DNA of 55,472 nt from a virus, in the IMG/VR virus record IMGVR_UViG_3300046535_001010, positions 1 to 55,472 of that record; one strand, 5' to 3'. The first letter of the stretch is position 1; each line of letters opens with the position of its first letter. This document shows, piece by piece, positions 26,042 through 34,516 of this stretch. A program made the translations under genes and the position numbers. The notes below the pieces were generated by a model, which was given only the letters and a program-made list of their open reading frames with translations, had not been told where the DNA came from and searched no databases.

Positions 26042-27043
26042 ATGAGCATACTTTGGTGCGGCGGCGAGGACATTGACTTTCCCAATGGAAACCCTCCGAT
26101 CGTAACTTCTACCGGTGGCGGGTTCCGGGCTGGCTACGCCCGCTGTGGTCTGATCCCCAATATCAGCGCGTCGCAATCGGCCACATTCGCAGGCGGTGCC
26201 GTAACCTCCTGCTGGCTTTCGTTTCGTGAATGGTGGGAAGTCAACGGCAGCAACCTTGGCGCATCCACGAAAATCATTGGGCTTACCAAAAGCGGGACTT
26301 CCGGTTCCGGGATCTGGCTTTCCAGCCCTGCGGCCGGAGGTAACCGTCTTGCGATCTGCAAGTACGACGGCTCAACCCGTACGGAACTCGTCGTGGAATC
26401 CGGCTTCAGCTATCCTCATGGGACACTCCTCCGCTTCGATATCCAGGTGATCAGTTACGGTGCCTCAGGCACGGTCAATGTGTACCTGAATGGCGTTTTG
26501 GTTGTCACCTACACCGGGAACATTGCTGTATCCGGCGTTTCCGATTTGGATAGGATTTGGCTTTTAGGAGGTCACGATCCTGCTTATGGAGGCGGCTTTT
26601 CTGAAATCATCGTCGCAGATGAAGACACCCGCGCCTTCCCCGGATTGGTCACCTTGGCTTTAACGGGCGCCGGCACTACAGACGATTGGACGGGAGCTTA
26701 TACGCAGATCAACGGAACGGTGATCAGCGACGCCAGCCCCGTTTACGTCAACACCAACAATAAGGATGAGCAATTCAACGTGACCGATCTGCCTTCCGGC
26801 GCCTTTCGGATAAAGGCCGTCAAACTGGCCGCCCGCGCGGCCGTCTCTTCCTCGGGCGCGACGCCTACCAAGATCGCTCTTGGGTACAATTCAGGCGGCA
26901 CGGTAGCGGTTGAAGCGGATCAGACGCTGACCACGGCTTACGACACCTACGAATCTATAAGTCAGGTGAATCCCGTCACCAGCGCGGAGTTTGTACAGAG
27001 CGACATGAACGCCTTGCAGATCAATGTGAGATCCAAGGCGTAA
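26042..27043 (+). CDS. LamG/concanavalin-like fibre protein, copy 2
   Basis: A 333-residue paralogue of the preceding protein, starting ILWCGGEDIDFPNG and keeping IIVADEDTRAF, GAGTTDDWTGAY, DEQFNVTDLPSG and the ending QSDMNALQI. The N-terminal ~120 residues differ most, which is where ligand contacts would be expected if this is a receptor-binding sandwich. It may give the virion two related binding specificities. Confidence 0.65.
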   Translation: MSILWCGGEDIDFPNGNPPIVTSTGGGFRAGYARCGLIPNISASQSATFAGGAVTSCWLSFREWWEVNGSNLGASTKIIGLTKSGTSGSGIWLSSPAAGGNRLAICKYDGSTRTELVVESGFSYPHGTLLRFDIQVISYGASGTVNVYLNGVLVVTYTGNIAVSGVSDLDRIWLLGGHDPAYGGGFSEIIVADEDTRAFPGLVTLALTGAGTTDDWTGAYTQINGTVISDASPVYVNTNNKDEQFNVTDLPSGAFRIKAVKLAARAAVSSSGATPTKIALGYNSGGTVAVEADQTLTTAYDTYESISQVNPVTSAEFVQSDMNALQINVRSKA

Positions 27044-27049
27044 GCCTCC

Positions 27050-27412
27050 ATGATTCAGACGGGCGTCAATATAACAAAGGCAGTAGCCTACGCAGTTCTC
27101 GCCCCACTGAAGGGAGTCGATGCCACAAAGGTTGTCGGCTACGCTGCACTCGCCCCTCTTCCAGGCGTCAACGTCATAAAGGCTGTCGGCTACGCTGTCC
27201 TGTGGCGGCCTGGCATCTTTGTTTCAAAGGTCAACGCGTACGCGGTACTCACACCGAAACTTGGAGTGGATGTTTCCAAGGTGAACGTCTATGCCGTGCT
27301 GATCCCTAAGCCCGGCGTGAGCGTTTCCAAGGTGAACGTGTACACGGTGCTCGGTACGGGATCGGCTAGAATTCGCTCCTATCTATTCGGTGATGGTTGG
27401 AACTACAAATAG
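27050..27412 (+). CDS. Six-repeat KxxxYAVL fibre protein
   Basis: A 120-residue protein made of six ~17-18-residue repeats with consensus GV-x-V-SK-V-x-x-YAVL-x-P-x, for example GVDVSKVNVYAVLIPKP. It ends in RIRSYLFGDGWNYK. Similar KVxxYAVL units occur in phage fibre proteins. The stop lies 7 bases before the start chosen for the glycosyltransferase gene, so they are probably one transcript. Confidence 0.65.
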   Translation: MIQTGVNITKAVAYAVLAPLKGVDATKVVGYAALAPLPGVNVIKAVGYAVLWRPGIFVSKVNAYAVLTPKLGVDVSKVNVYAVLIPKPGVSVSKVNVYTVLGTGSARIRSYLFGDGWNYK

Positions 27413-27419
27413 GTTTACA

Positions 27420-30400
27420 ATGAGCGGGATGGTACACAATCAGATCAGACTCAGCTTCTTCGATGGCGTACGCGTGGACATCGTGCCGGTTGCGGCCTCT
27501 GGTCTGCATGGCAACGCGTTGAAGCATGCCCGGGAAGCAACCTACCTCGTGCGTTTCCTGAATGCGGAGAACGATCTGCTGGTCTATTCCACCACGGTAG
27601 CCCCTGGATGCTTCGCCGCTCCGTTTCCCAAGTACTTCATCAAATGGCGGGTGATCGTCGAGGAGAACGGTGTCGTCGTATTCGACGAAACTCTCGATTT
27701 GGCAGGCAAAAAGGTCTACATCCAGTTGGACTCCAAGGCGCTGGGCGACACGATCGCCTGGTTCCCTTACGCCGAGGAGTTCCGCAAGAAGCACCAATGC
27801 GAGGTTCACGTCGGCACGTTCCACCAGGAGCTGTTCGCGTCGACCTACCCGAACCTGACCGTGCGCGGCCCGGGCGCCGCCGAGGCCGAAGGCTTCTATG
27901 CGGCCTACATCGTCGGGACGTGCGACAACGACTACAACCGGAACAAAAATAACTGGCGGCTGATCCCGCTGCAGCAGACAGCAACGGATATTCTCGGTCT
28001 TCCCATGACGGAGATCCGCGCCCGGATCGCGCGCCCGACAGATCCGGCGCCCGTGGCCGATAAGTACGTGGCCATCGCGGAGTTCTCTACCTTCGACGCC
28101 AAGGAGTGGCTGCATCCCGGCGGCTGGCAGGCGGTGCTCGAGTACCTCAAGAGCAAGGGCTACGCCATCGTGTCGGTCAGCAAGGAACAGACCCGCCTTG
28201 CCAATCTGTTCCCCCTGGGGATCATCTCCCGGAATGACCGGAGCCTGAGCGAGACGATCAACAATATCCAGCACGCCGAATTCTTCATTGGCGTCGCGTC
28301 GGGATGCTCCTGGCTGGCCTGGGCCCTGGAAGTCCCCACCGTGATCATCTCCGGGTTCACCGAGCCATACAGCGAGATGACGGACTGCTACCGCGTCATC
28401 AACAAGAGCGTCTGTACAGGCTGCTACAACGACAAGGAACTGGCCTTCGACCGCGGCAACCGAAAATGGTGCCCGCGCAACAAGAACATGGAGTGCTCAA
28501 CGTCGATCACCCCGGCGATGGTCACCAGCGCGATCGACCGGCTGCTGCGCGACAGGAGCGAGGGCAAGAAGGCCGTCACACCGTCCGGACACAACAAAGT
28601 CCTCTTCCTGCTGCCGCACTGCTCGACTGGCGGGATGCCGGAATACGCCTACCAGTGCGTCAAAGGCCTGGTAGACGCCGGCGTCGCCGTCGCGGTGGCC
28701 GAGTGGCAGGACGTCGCGCCGATGTTCGACGTGCAGAAACGGCGTATCCGGAGCATCGCGCCCGTCCATACGCTCAACGGGGATTGGCGCAACCTGCAGC
28801 GACTGATCGAGGACTTCGCTCCCGACGTGGTGCACCTGCAGGAGTTCGCCGAGACCTTCCTGCCGGACGAAGCGGCCGTGTGGCTGTTCCGGAACCACCG
28901 CCCTTACCGTCTCATCGAGACGACCCACGGGCGTGAGGTGATCCAGCCTAACAGCAAGCGCTGGCTTCCGAACGCCTTCGCTTTCGCTAACCAATACCAC
29001 GTCGAGCAGTACAATCACCTGCCGATTCCGGCGTACGTGGTCGACATCCAACTGCCTAAGCGGGTGCGGCCGGACCGCGTCGAGGCGTTGGGCAGGCTGG
29101 GACTGGATCCCGGGCGCCGGCACGTACTCAATGTCGGCCTGTTCACTCCCGGCAAGAACCAGAAGCAGATCTTCGAGATCGCGCGAAAGCTTTCGGACCT
29201 GACCTTCCATTTCGTCGGCAACCAGGCCGGCAACTTCGCCGCCTACTGGGAGCCGCTGATGGCCCAAAAGCCGGACAACTGCATCGTGTGGGGCGAGCGC
29301 AGCGACGTGGACCAGTTCTATGCGTCGATGGACCTGTTCCTGTTCACTTCGACCCTGGAGTTTAACCCGATCGTGATCAAAGAGGCGCTGTCCTGGCAGA
29401 TGCCGGTGATCATGCGCGATCTGGAGACGTATTGCGGCGCCTACGAGTTGAACCCTCTGGTGACGTTCTTCGACGACGATGACGATCTGGCCGGGCTGGT
29501 GCGAGATCTCTTGCCGACCGTAGGAAGCCAACTGGAGGAGGCTTATTGCTTCAGTACGGAGCCGCCGCAGGAGCCTGTCGAGCGTGTGGTCATCACCGAC
29601 CGCAAAGACATCGGCGGCTGGTTCGACGAGGCCAACCGCAGGGTCTTGGATGAGCTGATCAAGCGCCATAACATCAAGAGCGTAATCGAGATCGGCTCCT
29701 TCCTTGGGCAGTCGGCCGCCTGGTTTGCCGAGCGTGTTGACAAGGTTACCTGCGTCGACACCTGGTTTGAGGCTGCCGAGCGCGGCGACCGCAACAACCT
29801 GGTTGATTCGCTCAGCTACTTCGGAGTGGGCCGCGACTTCTTCGCCAAGTTCGTCGAGAACATGAAGGGCTGCGGCGCCTGGCCCAAGATCACGGTCGTG
29901 CGCGGCGATTCCCAGGAAGTCGCTCACAAGGTCGGTGAGGCTGATCTGGTCTACGTCGACGCGAACCACACCAAGGAAGGCTGCGCCGGCGACGTCAAGC
30001 TGTACCTGCCCAAGGCCCGCAAGATCATCTGCGGCGACGATTACACGGTTCGGCCTGAGTTCGGTGTGATCGAGGCGGTCAGCGAACTGCTGCCGCGCCA
30101 CAAGTTCGACGGGCCTTTCTGGTGGGACTACGCGCCACGCGTGGCGGTCGTGATCCCCAACAAGAACTACGGGAAGTGGCTGGGACGGGCGATCCGGTCC
30201 GCGCAGGTCCAGACGATTCCTCCGGTCGCCGTGATCGTGGTCGACGGCATGTCCACGGACAATTCTGAGCAGGTGGCGCGGCGGATGGGAGCCACATGGC
30301 TGGAGTATGCCACCGGGAGAATGGGCGCTGCCAAAAACATAGGCATCGATTACGCCGAAGGCGAGGCCGACTTCATCGTCACGCTGGACGCCGACGATTG

Positions 30401-30788
30401 GATCGAGCCCAGCTTCATCGAACGCTCGATCGAGCAGATGCAGGGCAAGGATATCGTAGCCACCCAGATGCGCCTGCAGAACGGGGATATCTGGATGCCG
30501 GCGCCGCCGTTCACCATTGAGCGGTTTGTCGACCGCAATCTGATCTTCACGACTTCCATGTTCCGGATGTCCTTGTGGGGCAAGCTCGGCGGCTTCTGCG
30601 AGGACCCGGAATGCTACGAGGACTGGGACTTCTGGCTGCGCGCGGTGCTTGGCGGCGCAGCGATCGGACTCGTCAACGAGCCGCTATTCAACCACATGGA
30701 GCATGACGCTTCCAGTTGCGCGACCATGACCGCGGAGATGGACAGCCTCTACCGCGAGAAGATTCGAGCAGTCGGCGCCAGGGGATAA
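27420..30788 (+). CDS. Four-domain heptosyltransferase-GT4-methyltransferase-GT2 fusion
   Basis: A 1122-residue protein from ATG 27420; an in-frame ATG at 27390 would add 10 residues inside the previous gene. Domain 1 (~1-380) resembles TibC/BAHT autotransporter heptosyltransferases: VYIQLDSKALGDTIAWFPYAEEF, ATDILGLP, and four cysteines C332-x2-C335-x15-C351-x7-C359 like the metal-binding finger of that family. Domain 2 (~390-705) is GT4-like (STGGMPEYAYQC, NVGLFTPGKNQ, VWGERSDVDQFYASMDLFLF, ALSWQMPV). Domain 3 (~740-885) is a class I methyltransferase (VIEIGSFLGQSAAWFAE, VTCVDTW, ADLVYVDANHT). Domain 4 (~905-1122) is GT2/GT-A (VAVVIPNKNYGKWL, VVDGMSTDNS, TLDADDW). It likely builds a methylated glycan on a phage protein; the Thr/Ser fibres upstream are candidates. 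Confidence 0.8.
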   Translation: MSGMVHNQIRLSFFDGVRVDIVPVAASGLHGNALKHAREATYLVRFLNAENDLLVYSTTVAPGCFAAPFPKYFIKWRVIVEENGVVVFDETLDLAGKKVYIQLDSKALGDTIAWFPYAEEFRKKHQCEVHVGTFHQELFASTYPNLTVRGPGAAEAEGFYAAYIVGTCDNDYNRNKNNWRLIPLQQTATDILGLPMTEIRARIARPTDPAPVADKYVAIAEFSTFDAKEWLHPGGWQAVLEYLKSKGYAIVSVSKEQTRLANLFPLGIISRNDRSLSETINNIQHAEFFIGVASGCSWLAWALEVPTVIISGFTEPYSEMTDCYRVINKSVCTGCYNDKELAFDRGNRKWCPRNKNMECSTSITPAMVTSAIDRLLRDRSEGKKAVTPSGHNKVLFLLPHCSTGGMPEYAYQCVKGLVDAGVAVAVAEWQDVAPMFDVQKRRIRSIAPVHTLNGDWRNLQRLIEDFAPDVVHLQEFAETFLPDEAAVWLFRNHRPYRLIETTHGREVIQPNSKRWLPNAFAFANQYHVEQYNHLPIPAYVVDIQLPKRVRPDRVEALGRLGLDPGRRHVLNVGLFTPGKNQKQIFEIARKLSDLTFHFVGNQAGNFAAYWEPLMAQKPDNCIVWGERSDVDQFYASMDLFLFTSTLEFNPIVIKEALSWQMPVIMRDLETYCGAYELNPLVTFFDDDDDLAGLVRDLLPTVGSQLEEAYCFSTEPPQEPVERVVITDRKDIGGWFDEANRRVLDELIKRHNIKSVIEIGSFLGQSAAWFAERVDKVTCVDTWFEAAERGDRNNLVDSLSYFGVGRDFFAKFVENMKGCGAWPKITVVRGDSQEVAHKVGEADLVYVDANHTKEGCAGDVKLYLPKARKIICGDDYTVRPEFGVIEAVSELLPRHKFDGPFWWDYAPRVAVVIPNKNYGKWLGRAIRSAQVQTIPPVAVIVVDGMSTDNSEQVARRMGATWLEYATGRMGAAKNIGIDYAEGEADFIVTLDADDWIEPSFIERSIEQMQGKDIVATQMRLQNGDIWMPAPPFTIERFVDRNLIFTTSMFRMSLWGKLGGFCEDPECYEDWDFWLRAVLGGAAIGLVNEPLFNHMEHDASSCATMTAEMDSLYREKIRAVGARG

Positions 30789-31046
30789 GTGGTCAAAAAT
30801 CGTCGGATCGTCGCTGCGGCCGTTCGGCTGAATGGACAGGCCTACAGTGGGTTGCGCCATGGCGTGATCATGCAGGAGATCTGGGCCAAAGAGGGCGATA
30901 ACCCTTCAAAAATTACCCAGGAACAGATAGGGTTTCTAACCAACACTGGGGAGTTCCTGTCTCGGTTCGACGCAGGGCTAGTAGCTTACTGTGCCGAACA
31001 AACCACCGACCGAAAGAGCCATTTATTCTCGGAGGACCTCTGGTAA
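30789..31046 (+). CDS. Conserved small phage protein ending LFSEDLW
   Basis: An 85-residue protein from GTG 30789, directly after the glycosyltransferase stop. It has the pattern RIVAAAVRLNGQAYSGLRHG, EQIGFLTNTGEFLSR and the terminal LFSEDLW, a widespread small phage family of unknown function. It sits at the junction between the accessory block and the head-assembly block. Confidence 0.7.
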   Translation: MVKNRRIVAAAVRLNGQAYSGLRHGVIMQEIWAKEGDNPSKITQEQIGFLTNTGEFLSRFDAGLVAYCAEQTTDRKSHLFSEDLW

Positions 31047-31055
31047 AGGAGCATT

Positions 31056-32789
31056 ATGATTTCTTACTTTGCGTCACGTTTGTCGGACAAGATCGCCAAA
31101 ACGCCCGAAGGCTACCTGATCTGTTCCGACGCGGTGATCGCCCGAACTGGGTTTCAGCGGTATCCAATCAGCGAACTTCCGCAAGACGCAGCCCGCGATT
31201 TAGGCCTGGATGTTAGCGACAAGAGCGCTATGATTGACCTATACCGGAGCCCAGAGGAGGTCTTTGATCCAGCCGCGATCGCTTCCTTTGAGGCGAAGAG
31301 CATCACCGATAACCACCCACCGGCCGCTAAGTTTGTCGACCCCAGCAATGTAAATGAATATGAAATGGGACACCTCCAGAACGTCCGTAAGGGCGCCGAA
31401 CCTCTGGATAACGGTGAGTGGCCGCTGATGGCCGACATTGTGATCAAGCGGCAGCCGCTCATCCAGAAAGTCGAAGACGAGAAGCTACGCGAGCTTTCTT
31501 GCGGCTACGATTACACTCTCGCCCGCGATGGCGACCGGTTCTTACAGACCGCCATTCGCGGCAATCATGTTGCAGTTGTACCGAAGGGCCGAGCAGGAGC
31601 CGAGGCCCGGATAAACGATTCTGCACCGGAACCTGTGTTGCCGGAACCGATCCAGAGAAGCACGCCGGAGGCGACTCCACCGGCAATCAGAAAGGAGAAA
31701 CTAGTTGTGCCTAAACCAGTGAGCATGTTGAAGCACATACTTGGGCTCGGCCTGAAAGCCTTTGCGGCTGATGCTGATCCCGAGAGTGTGGCTGACGCAG
31801 TCGAGGCGGTAACCGACAAGAAACCCGCCGAAGACAAACTCGCCGATGACCGGAGGGCTGACGACCGTCGAACTGACGACCGTCGTTCCGATGATCGTCG
31901 CGCGGATGACAGCCGTAGCGATGACCGGAGGGCAGATGATCGCCGTTCCGATGATCGCAAGGCGGATGACCGGGCCGATGACCGGGCGAACGATAAGGTC
32001 ACGAACCGGTATGCCGGGAAGAACCCCACCGGCAAGGACAGCGCGACCGACAAGGTGTCTAACCGGTATGCCGGGAAGAATCCCACCGGGAAAGACGCCG
32101 CCGCCGACGCCAACGACAGCGCCGACGATAGCGCTGACGCGCAGGCCGATGATTATCGCGCCAGGATGCACGCTGCCCTGGACGAGATGATCGAACGCGC
32201 TGCAGCCCGGGGCGGAGGCGGCGAAGAAGAGCCGGCACCTGTGGGAGGCGGCGGCGCACCGGCTCCTGTTGCGGGAGGCGCGCCTGAGACGCCGCTGCCT
32301 GCCGAGGATGTGGACCTGGAAGAGCTGGCCAGCTTACTCCAGGAATACTTCGAGGAAGAAGCGGCCGAGCCGGAACATGAAGGTGGCGGCGAGCCCCTGC
32401 CCGAGGGCGAAGGTGAACCCTTGCCCGAAGAAGAGCCTGCTCCTGCCCGGGCCGCCGACGGAAAGTCCCGTGCTCGCGACGGGTTCATCGAACCGGTGCC
32501 GATCAACGCCAGCGCCGCCGGCAACAACGATGACGACCTGATGGCCCTGCGACCTTTCGTTGCACGGTCTAACGACGCCGCGCTCAAGCGTGCGTTTAAC
32601 AGCCGTTTGGCGCGACGTACCCGTTCCGCGGGCGCGTCCAACGGCAGCTACGCCGGATTCGTCACAGCCTCGCGCACGCGAGCGGCGGATGTCGCCGAAC
32701 CCGGCAATGGTGCTAGCGACAGAGATCGCAAGCTCCAGGCAGCCTACGATGCACAGCGGAGCGGAAAACCCCTTCAGGAGGTGAAGTAA
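31056..32789 (+). CDS. DUF2213-type prohead protease with scaffold domain
   Basis: A 577-residue protein with GGAG before ATG 31056. Residues ~1-200 fit DUF2213-type head proteins (EEVFDPAAIASFEAK, SITDNHPPAAKFVD, LRELSCGYDY, IRGNHVAVVPKGRAGAEARI), with H85 (DNHPP) and S157 (ELSCGY) as possible catalytic residues. The rest is scaffold-like: charged DDRR repeats (~265-315), a double NRYAGKNPTGKD repeat, a helix RARMHAALDEMIE like that of three upstream proteins, and acidic Gly/Pro/Glu-rich tail. A strong internal start (GTG 31707) would yield the scaffold alone. It precedes cement and capsid genes, as expected. Confidence 0.8.
   Translation: MISYFASRLSDKIAKTPEGYLICSDAVIARTGFQRYPISELPQDAARDLGLDVSDKSAMIDLYRSPEEVFDPAAIASFEAKSITDNHPPAAKFVDPSNVNEYEMGHLQNVRKGAEPLDNGEWPLMADIVIKRQPLIQKVEDEKLRELSCGYDYTLARDGDRFLQTAIRGNHVAVVPKGRAGAEARINDSAPEPVLPEPIQRSTPEATPPAIRKEKLVVPKPVSMLKHILGLGLKAFAADADPESVADAVEAVTDKKPAEDKLADDRRADDRRTDDRRSDDRRADDSRSDDRRADDRRSDDRKADDRADDRANDKVTNRYAGKNPTGKDSATDKVSNRYAGKNPTGKDAAADANDSADDSADAQADDYRARMHAALDEMIERAAARGGGGEEEPAPVGGGGAPAPVAGGAPETPLPAEDVDLEELASLLQEYFEEEAAEPEHEGGGEPLPEGEGEPLPEEEPAPARAADGKSRARDGFIEPVPINASAAGNNDDDLMALRPFVARSNDAALKRAFNSRLARRTRSAGASNGSYAGFVTASRTRAADVAEPGNGASDRDRKLQAAYDAQRSGKPLQEVK
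31707..32789 (+). CDS. Predicted nested scaffold protein (internal start)
   Basis: In-frame GTG 31707 lies 9 bases after a near-perfect Shine-Dalgarno AAAGGAG (31691-31697), inside the protease gene and exactly where the protease-like domain ends. It would give a 360-residue protein beginning VPKPVSML, followed by the charged repeats and acidic tail. Nested scaffolds inside protease genes are known in other tailed phages (for example lambda C/Nu3). This one is predicted, not shown. Confidence 0.55.
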   Translation: MPKPVSMLKHILGLGLKAFAADADPESVADAVEAVTDKKPAEDKLADDRRADDRRTDDRRSDDRRADDSRSDDRRADDRRSDDRKADDRADDRANDKVTNRYAGKNPTGKDSATDKVSNRYAGKNPTGKDAAADANDSADDSADAQADDYRARMHAALDEMIERAAARGGGGEEEPAPVGGGGAPAPVAGGAPETPLPAEDVDLEELASLLQEYFEEEAAEPEHEGGGEPLPEGEGEPLPEEEPAPARAADGKSRARDGFIEPVPINASAAGNNDDDLMALRPFVARSNDAALKRAFNSRLARRTRSAGASNGSYAGFVTASRTRAADVAEPGNGASDRDRKLQAAYDAQRSGKPLQEVK

Positions 32790-32790
32790 C

Positions 32791-33378
32791 ATGGGCGGCT
32801 TTACGAGTTTTGGACAAGTTATTCCGGTCACCGGCCCGAACGTCGGTTTTCCGGGAGCCGTGTCGCGGGTCGGTTCGCCGATCATCGTGGCGCGTCAGAG
32901 CGATCCCACCAATCTAACCAATCTGAGCTTCGGCGAACCCGCGGTTCTGATCGGGGACTCGGCGGGTGGCATGTGGAAATCGGTGGCTGAATACGTCGCT
33001 GACGGTGGCGTCGCGGCGGACATCACCTCCAAATTCGCGGGCATCGCTGTCCGCGAGGTCAAGACCAACCTGACTTACCCCATCGGCGTACCTGGGGCGA
33101 GTCAGAACATCGGCTACTATGCGCCCGGAGAAATTGCCGAGGTACTCGAACTCGGCAGCATCACCGTTCACATCGCCCACGGCACCCCGGTGGCCGACGC
33201 GCCGGTCTACATTCGGCTCACGGTCAACCCGGCCATCCCGAATGCCCCGGTGGGCGGTATCGAAGCGGCTGCGGACGGTGGTAACACCGTGCTCATGCCG
33301 AACGCGAGGTTCCGCACGGGCTACCTCGACGCAAACAGCGTGGCGGAAATCACGCTGCTGGCCAGGAACGCGGCCTAA
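32791..33378 (+). CDS. Capsid cement/decoration protein
   Basis: A 195-residue protein with strong AGGAGG (32776-32781) before ATG 32791. Patterns FAGIAVREVKT, YYAPGEIAEVLELGSITV, GTPVADAPVYIRL and FRTGYLDANSVAEITLL match the family called structural cement protein Gp24-like, found between protease/scaffold and major capsid. It likely trimerises on the outside of the capsid and stabilises it. Confidence 0.75.
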   Translation: MGGFTSFGQVIPVTGPNVGFPGAVSRVGSPIIVARQSDPTNLTNLSFGEPAVLIGDSAGGMWKSVAEYVADGGVAADITSKFAGIAVREVKTNLTYPIGVPGASQNIGYYAPGEIAEVLELGSITVHIAHGTPVADAPVYIRLTVNPAIPNAPVGGIEAAADGGNTVLMPNARFRTGYLDANSVAEITLLARNAA

Positions 33379-33410
33379 CGGCCTTGAAAGGAAAGGAGAA
33401 AACTACAACA

Positions 33411-34502
33411 ATGTTTCGCAACCCCACTCTCGTCCGCAAGGCCAACAGTGCTGAAACGAGCCGCTATGGCAACGCACGAGCCACCGACCAACAGACCGGT
33501 CGTGGCTTCGATGCCGCAGGCGCGTCCGGCCTTGCTTTCCTCCAGTCCCAATTGGAACTGGTTGACACTGACCTGGTGCGTCCGCTCCAGGCCGTAACCC
33601 ACCCGCGCGACATCACCGTGGAAGTCGGCGGTGGATTCCCCGAGTTCATCTCGGCCTTCGCCAGCAACTACGCCAGCACCGGCACCAAGTATTTCGGGAT
33701 TCAAGGTACCAACAACACCGAGATTCCCGAACTGCAGGCCGACATCCAGAAGGGCCTCTGGAAAGTGCTGGACTGGGCCGCTGCCATGACGATCACGTAC
33801 TTCGATCTCAAGCGCTTGGAGACCGCCCAGCGCACCGGCATCGCCCCGCCATTCAGCCTCCAGGAGCTCTATGAGGACTCCTGCGAGACCGTCTGGAACA
33901 AGGCGCTCGACCTGATCGTCTACAACGGCGTCTTCGGCATGCCTGGCTTGATCAACAACCCGGCCGTTCCCGAGACCGCGGTGCTGACCAGCCCGACGGG
34001 CAAGGTCCGCTGGGCCGACAAAACCCCGGTCGACATCCTCAACGACGTGAACTATCTGCTGAACACCTGCATGGCGAACAGCGGATACGACGCCAGCGAG
34101 GGCATGCCCGACCGCCTGCTCGTGCCGTATACGCAGTACGCTCTGCTCACCCAGCCGATGACGCTGGGCGCCGGGCCCGGAATCGGCAGCGGCCTCACTT
34201 CCACTCTCGAGTACATCGAGAAGCAGTGCGTCGCGGCCCACCACGGCGTGCCCTTCAAGATCAACTTCCTGCCCAACGACTGGATCTCCAGCAAGGGATC
34301 CGGGTCGCCCGCCACCGACCGCTGCGTGGCGTACAAGAACAGCAAGAAGAACCTGTACCTGAAGGTCCCGCAACCCATGACCAAGGGCATGATCGTGCCC
34401 ACCATGCAGCGCGGCGGCGCCTACGAGACAGCCTTCGTCGGATGCTTCAGCCAGGTTATCTTCAAACGCACCACCACGATGTGCTACGGCGACGGCATTT
34501 AG
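33411..34502 (+). CDS. Major capsid protein (DUF2184-type)
   Basis: A 363-residue protein; ATG 33411 has AAAGGAG 12 bases upstream (33392-33398), and the in-frame upstream start has no ribosome site. Features: LELVDTDLVRPLQAVTHPRDI, TGTKYFGIQGTNNTEIPELQ, FDLKRLETAQRTG, NGVFGMPGLINNP, MPDRLLVPYTQYALL and a C-terminal strand region, which fit the DUF2184 major capsid family with HK97-like fold. Position after scaffold and cement genes supports it. Strong ribosome site fits high expression. Confidence 0.85.
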   Translation: MFRNPTLVRKANSAETSRYGNARATDQQTGRGFDAAGASGLAFLQSQLELVDTDLVRPLQAVTHPRDITVEVGGGFPEFISAFASNYASTGTKYFGIQGTNNTEIPELQADIQKGLWKVLDWAAAMTITYFDLKRLETAQRTGIAPPFSLQELYEDSCETVWNKALDLIVYNGVFGMPGLINNPAVPETAVLTSPTGKVRWADKTPVDILNDVNYLLNTCMANSGYDASEGMPDRLLVPYTQYALLTQPMTLGAGPGIGSGLTSTLEYIEKQCVAAHHGVPFKINFLPNDWISSKGSGSPATDRCVAYKNSKKNLYLKVPQPMTKGMIVPTMQRGGAYETAFVGCFSQVIFKRTTTMCYGDGI

Positions 34503-34516
34503 CCCTCGCATTGCAA

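Noticed and set aside
28497-30101. 534-codon minus-strand frame opposite the glycosyltransferase
   Set aside because: High-GC shadow of a well-supported gene with recognisable domains on the plus strand.
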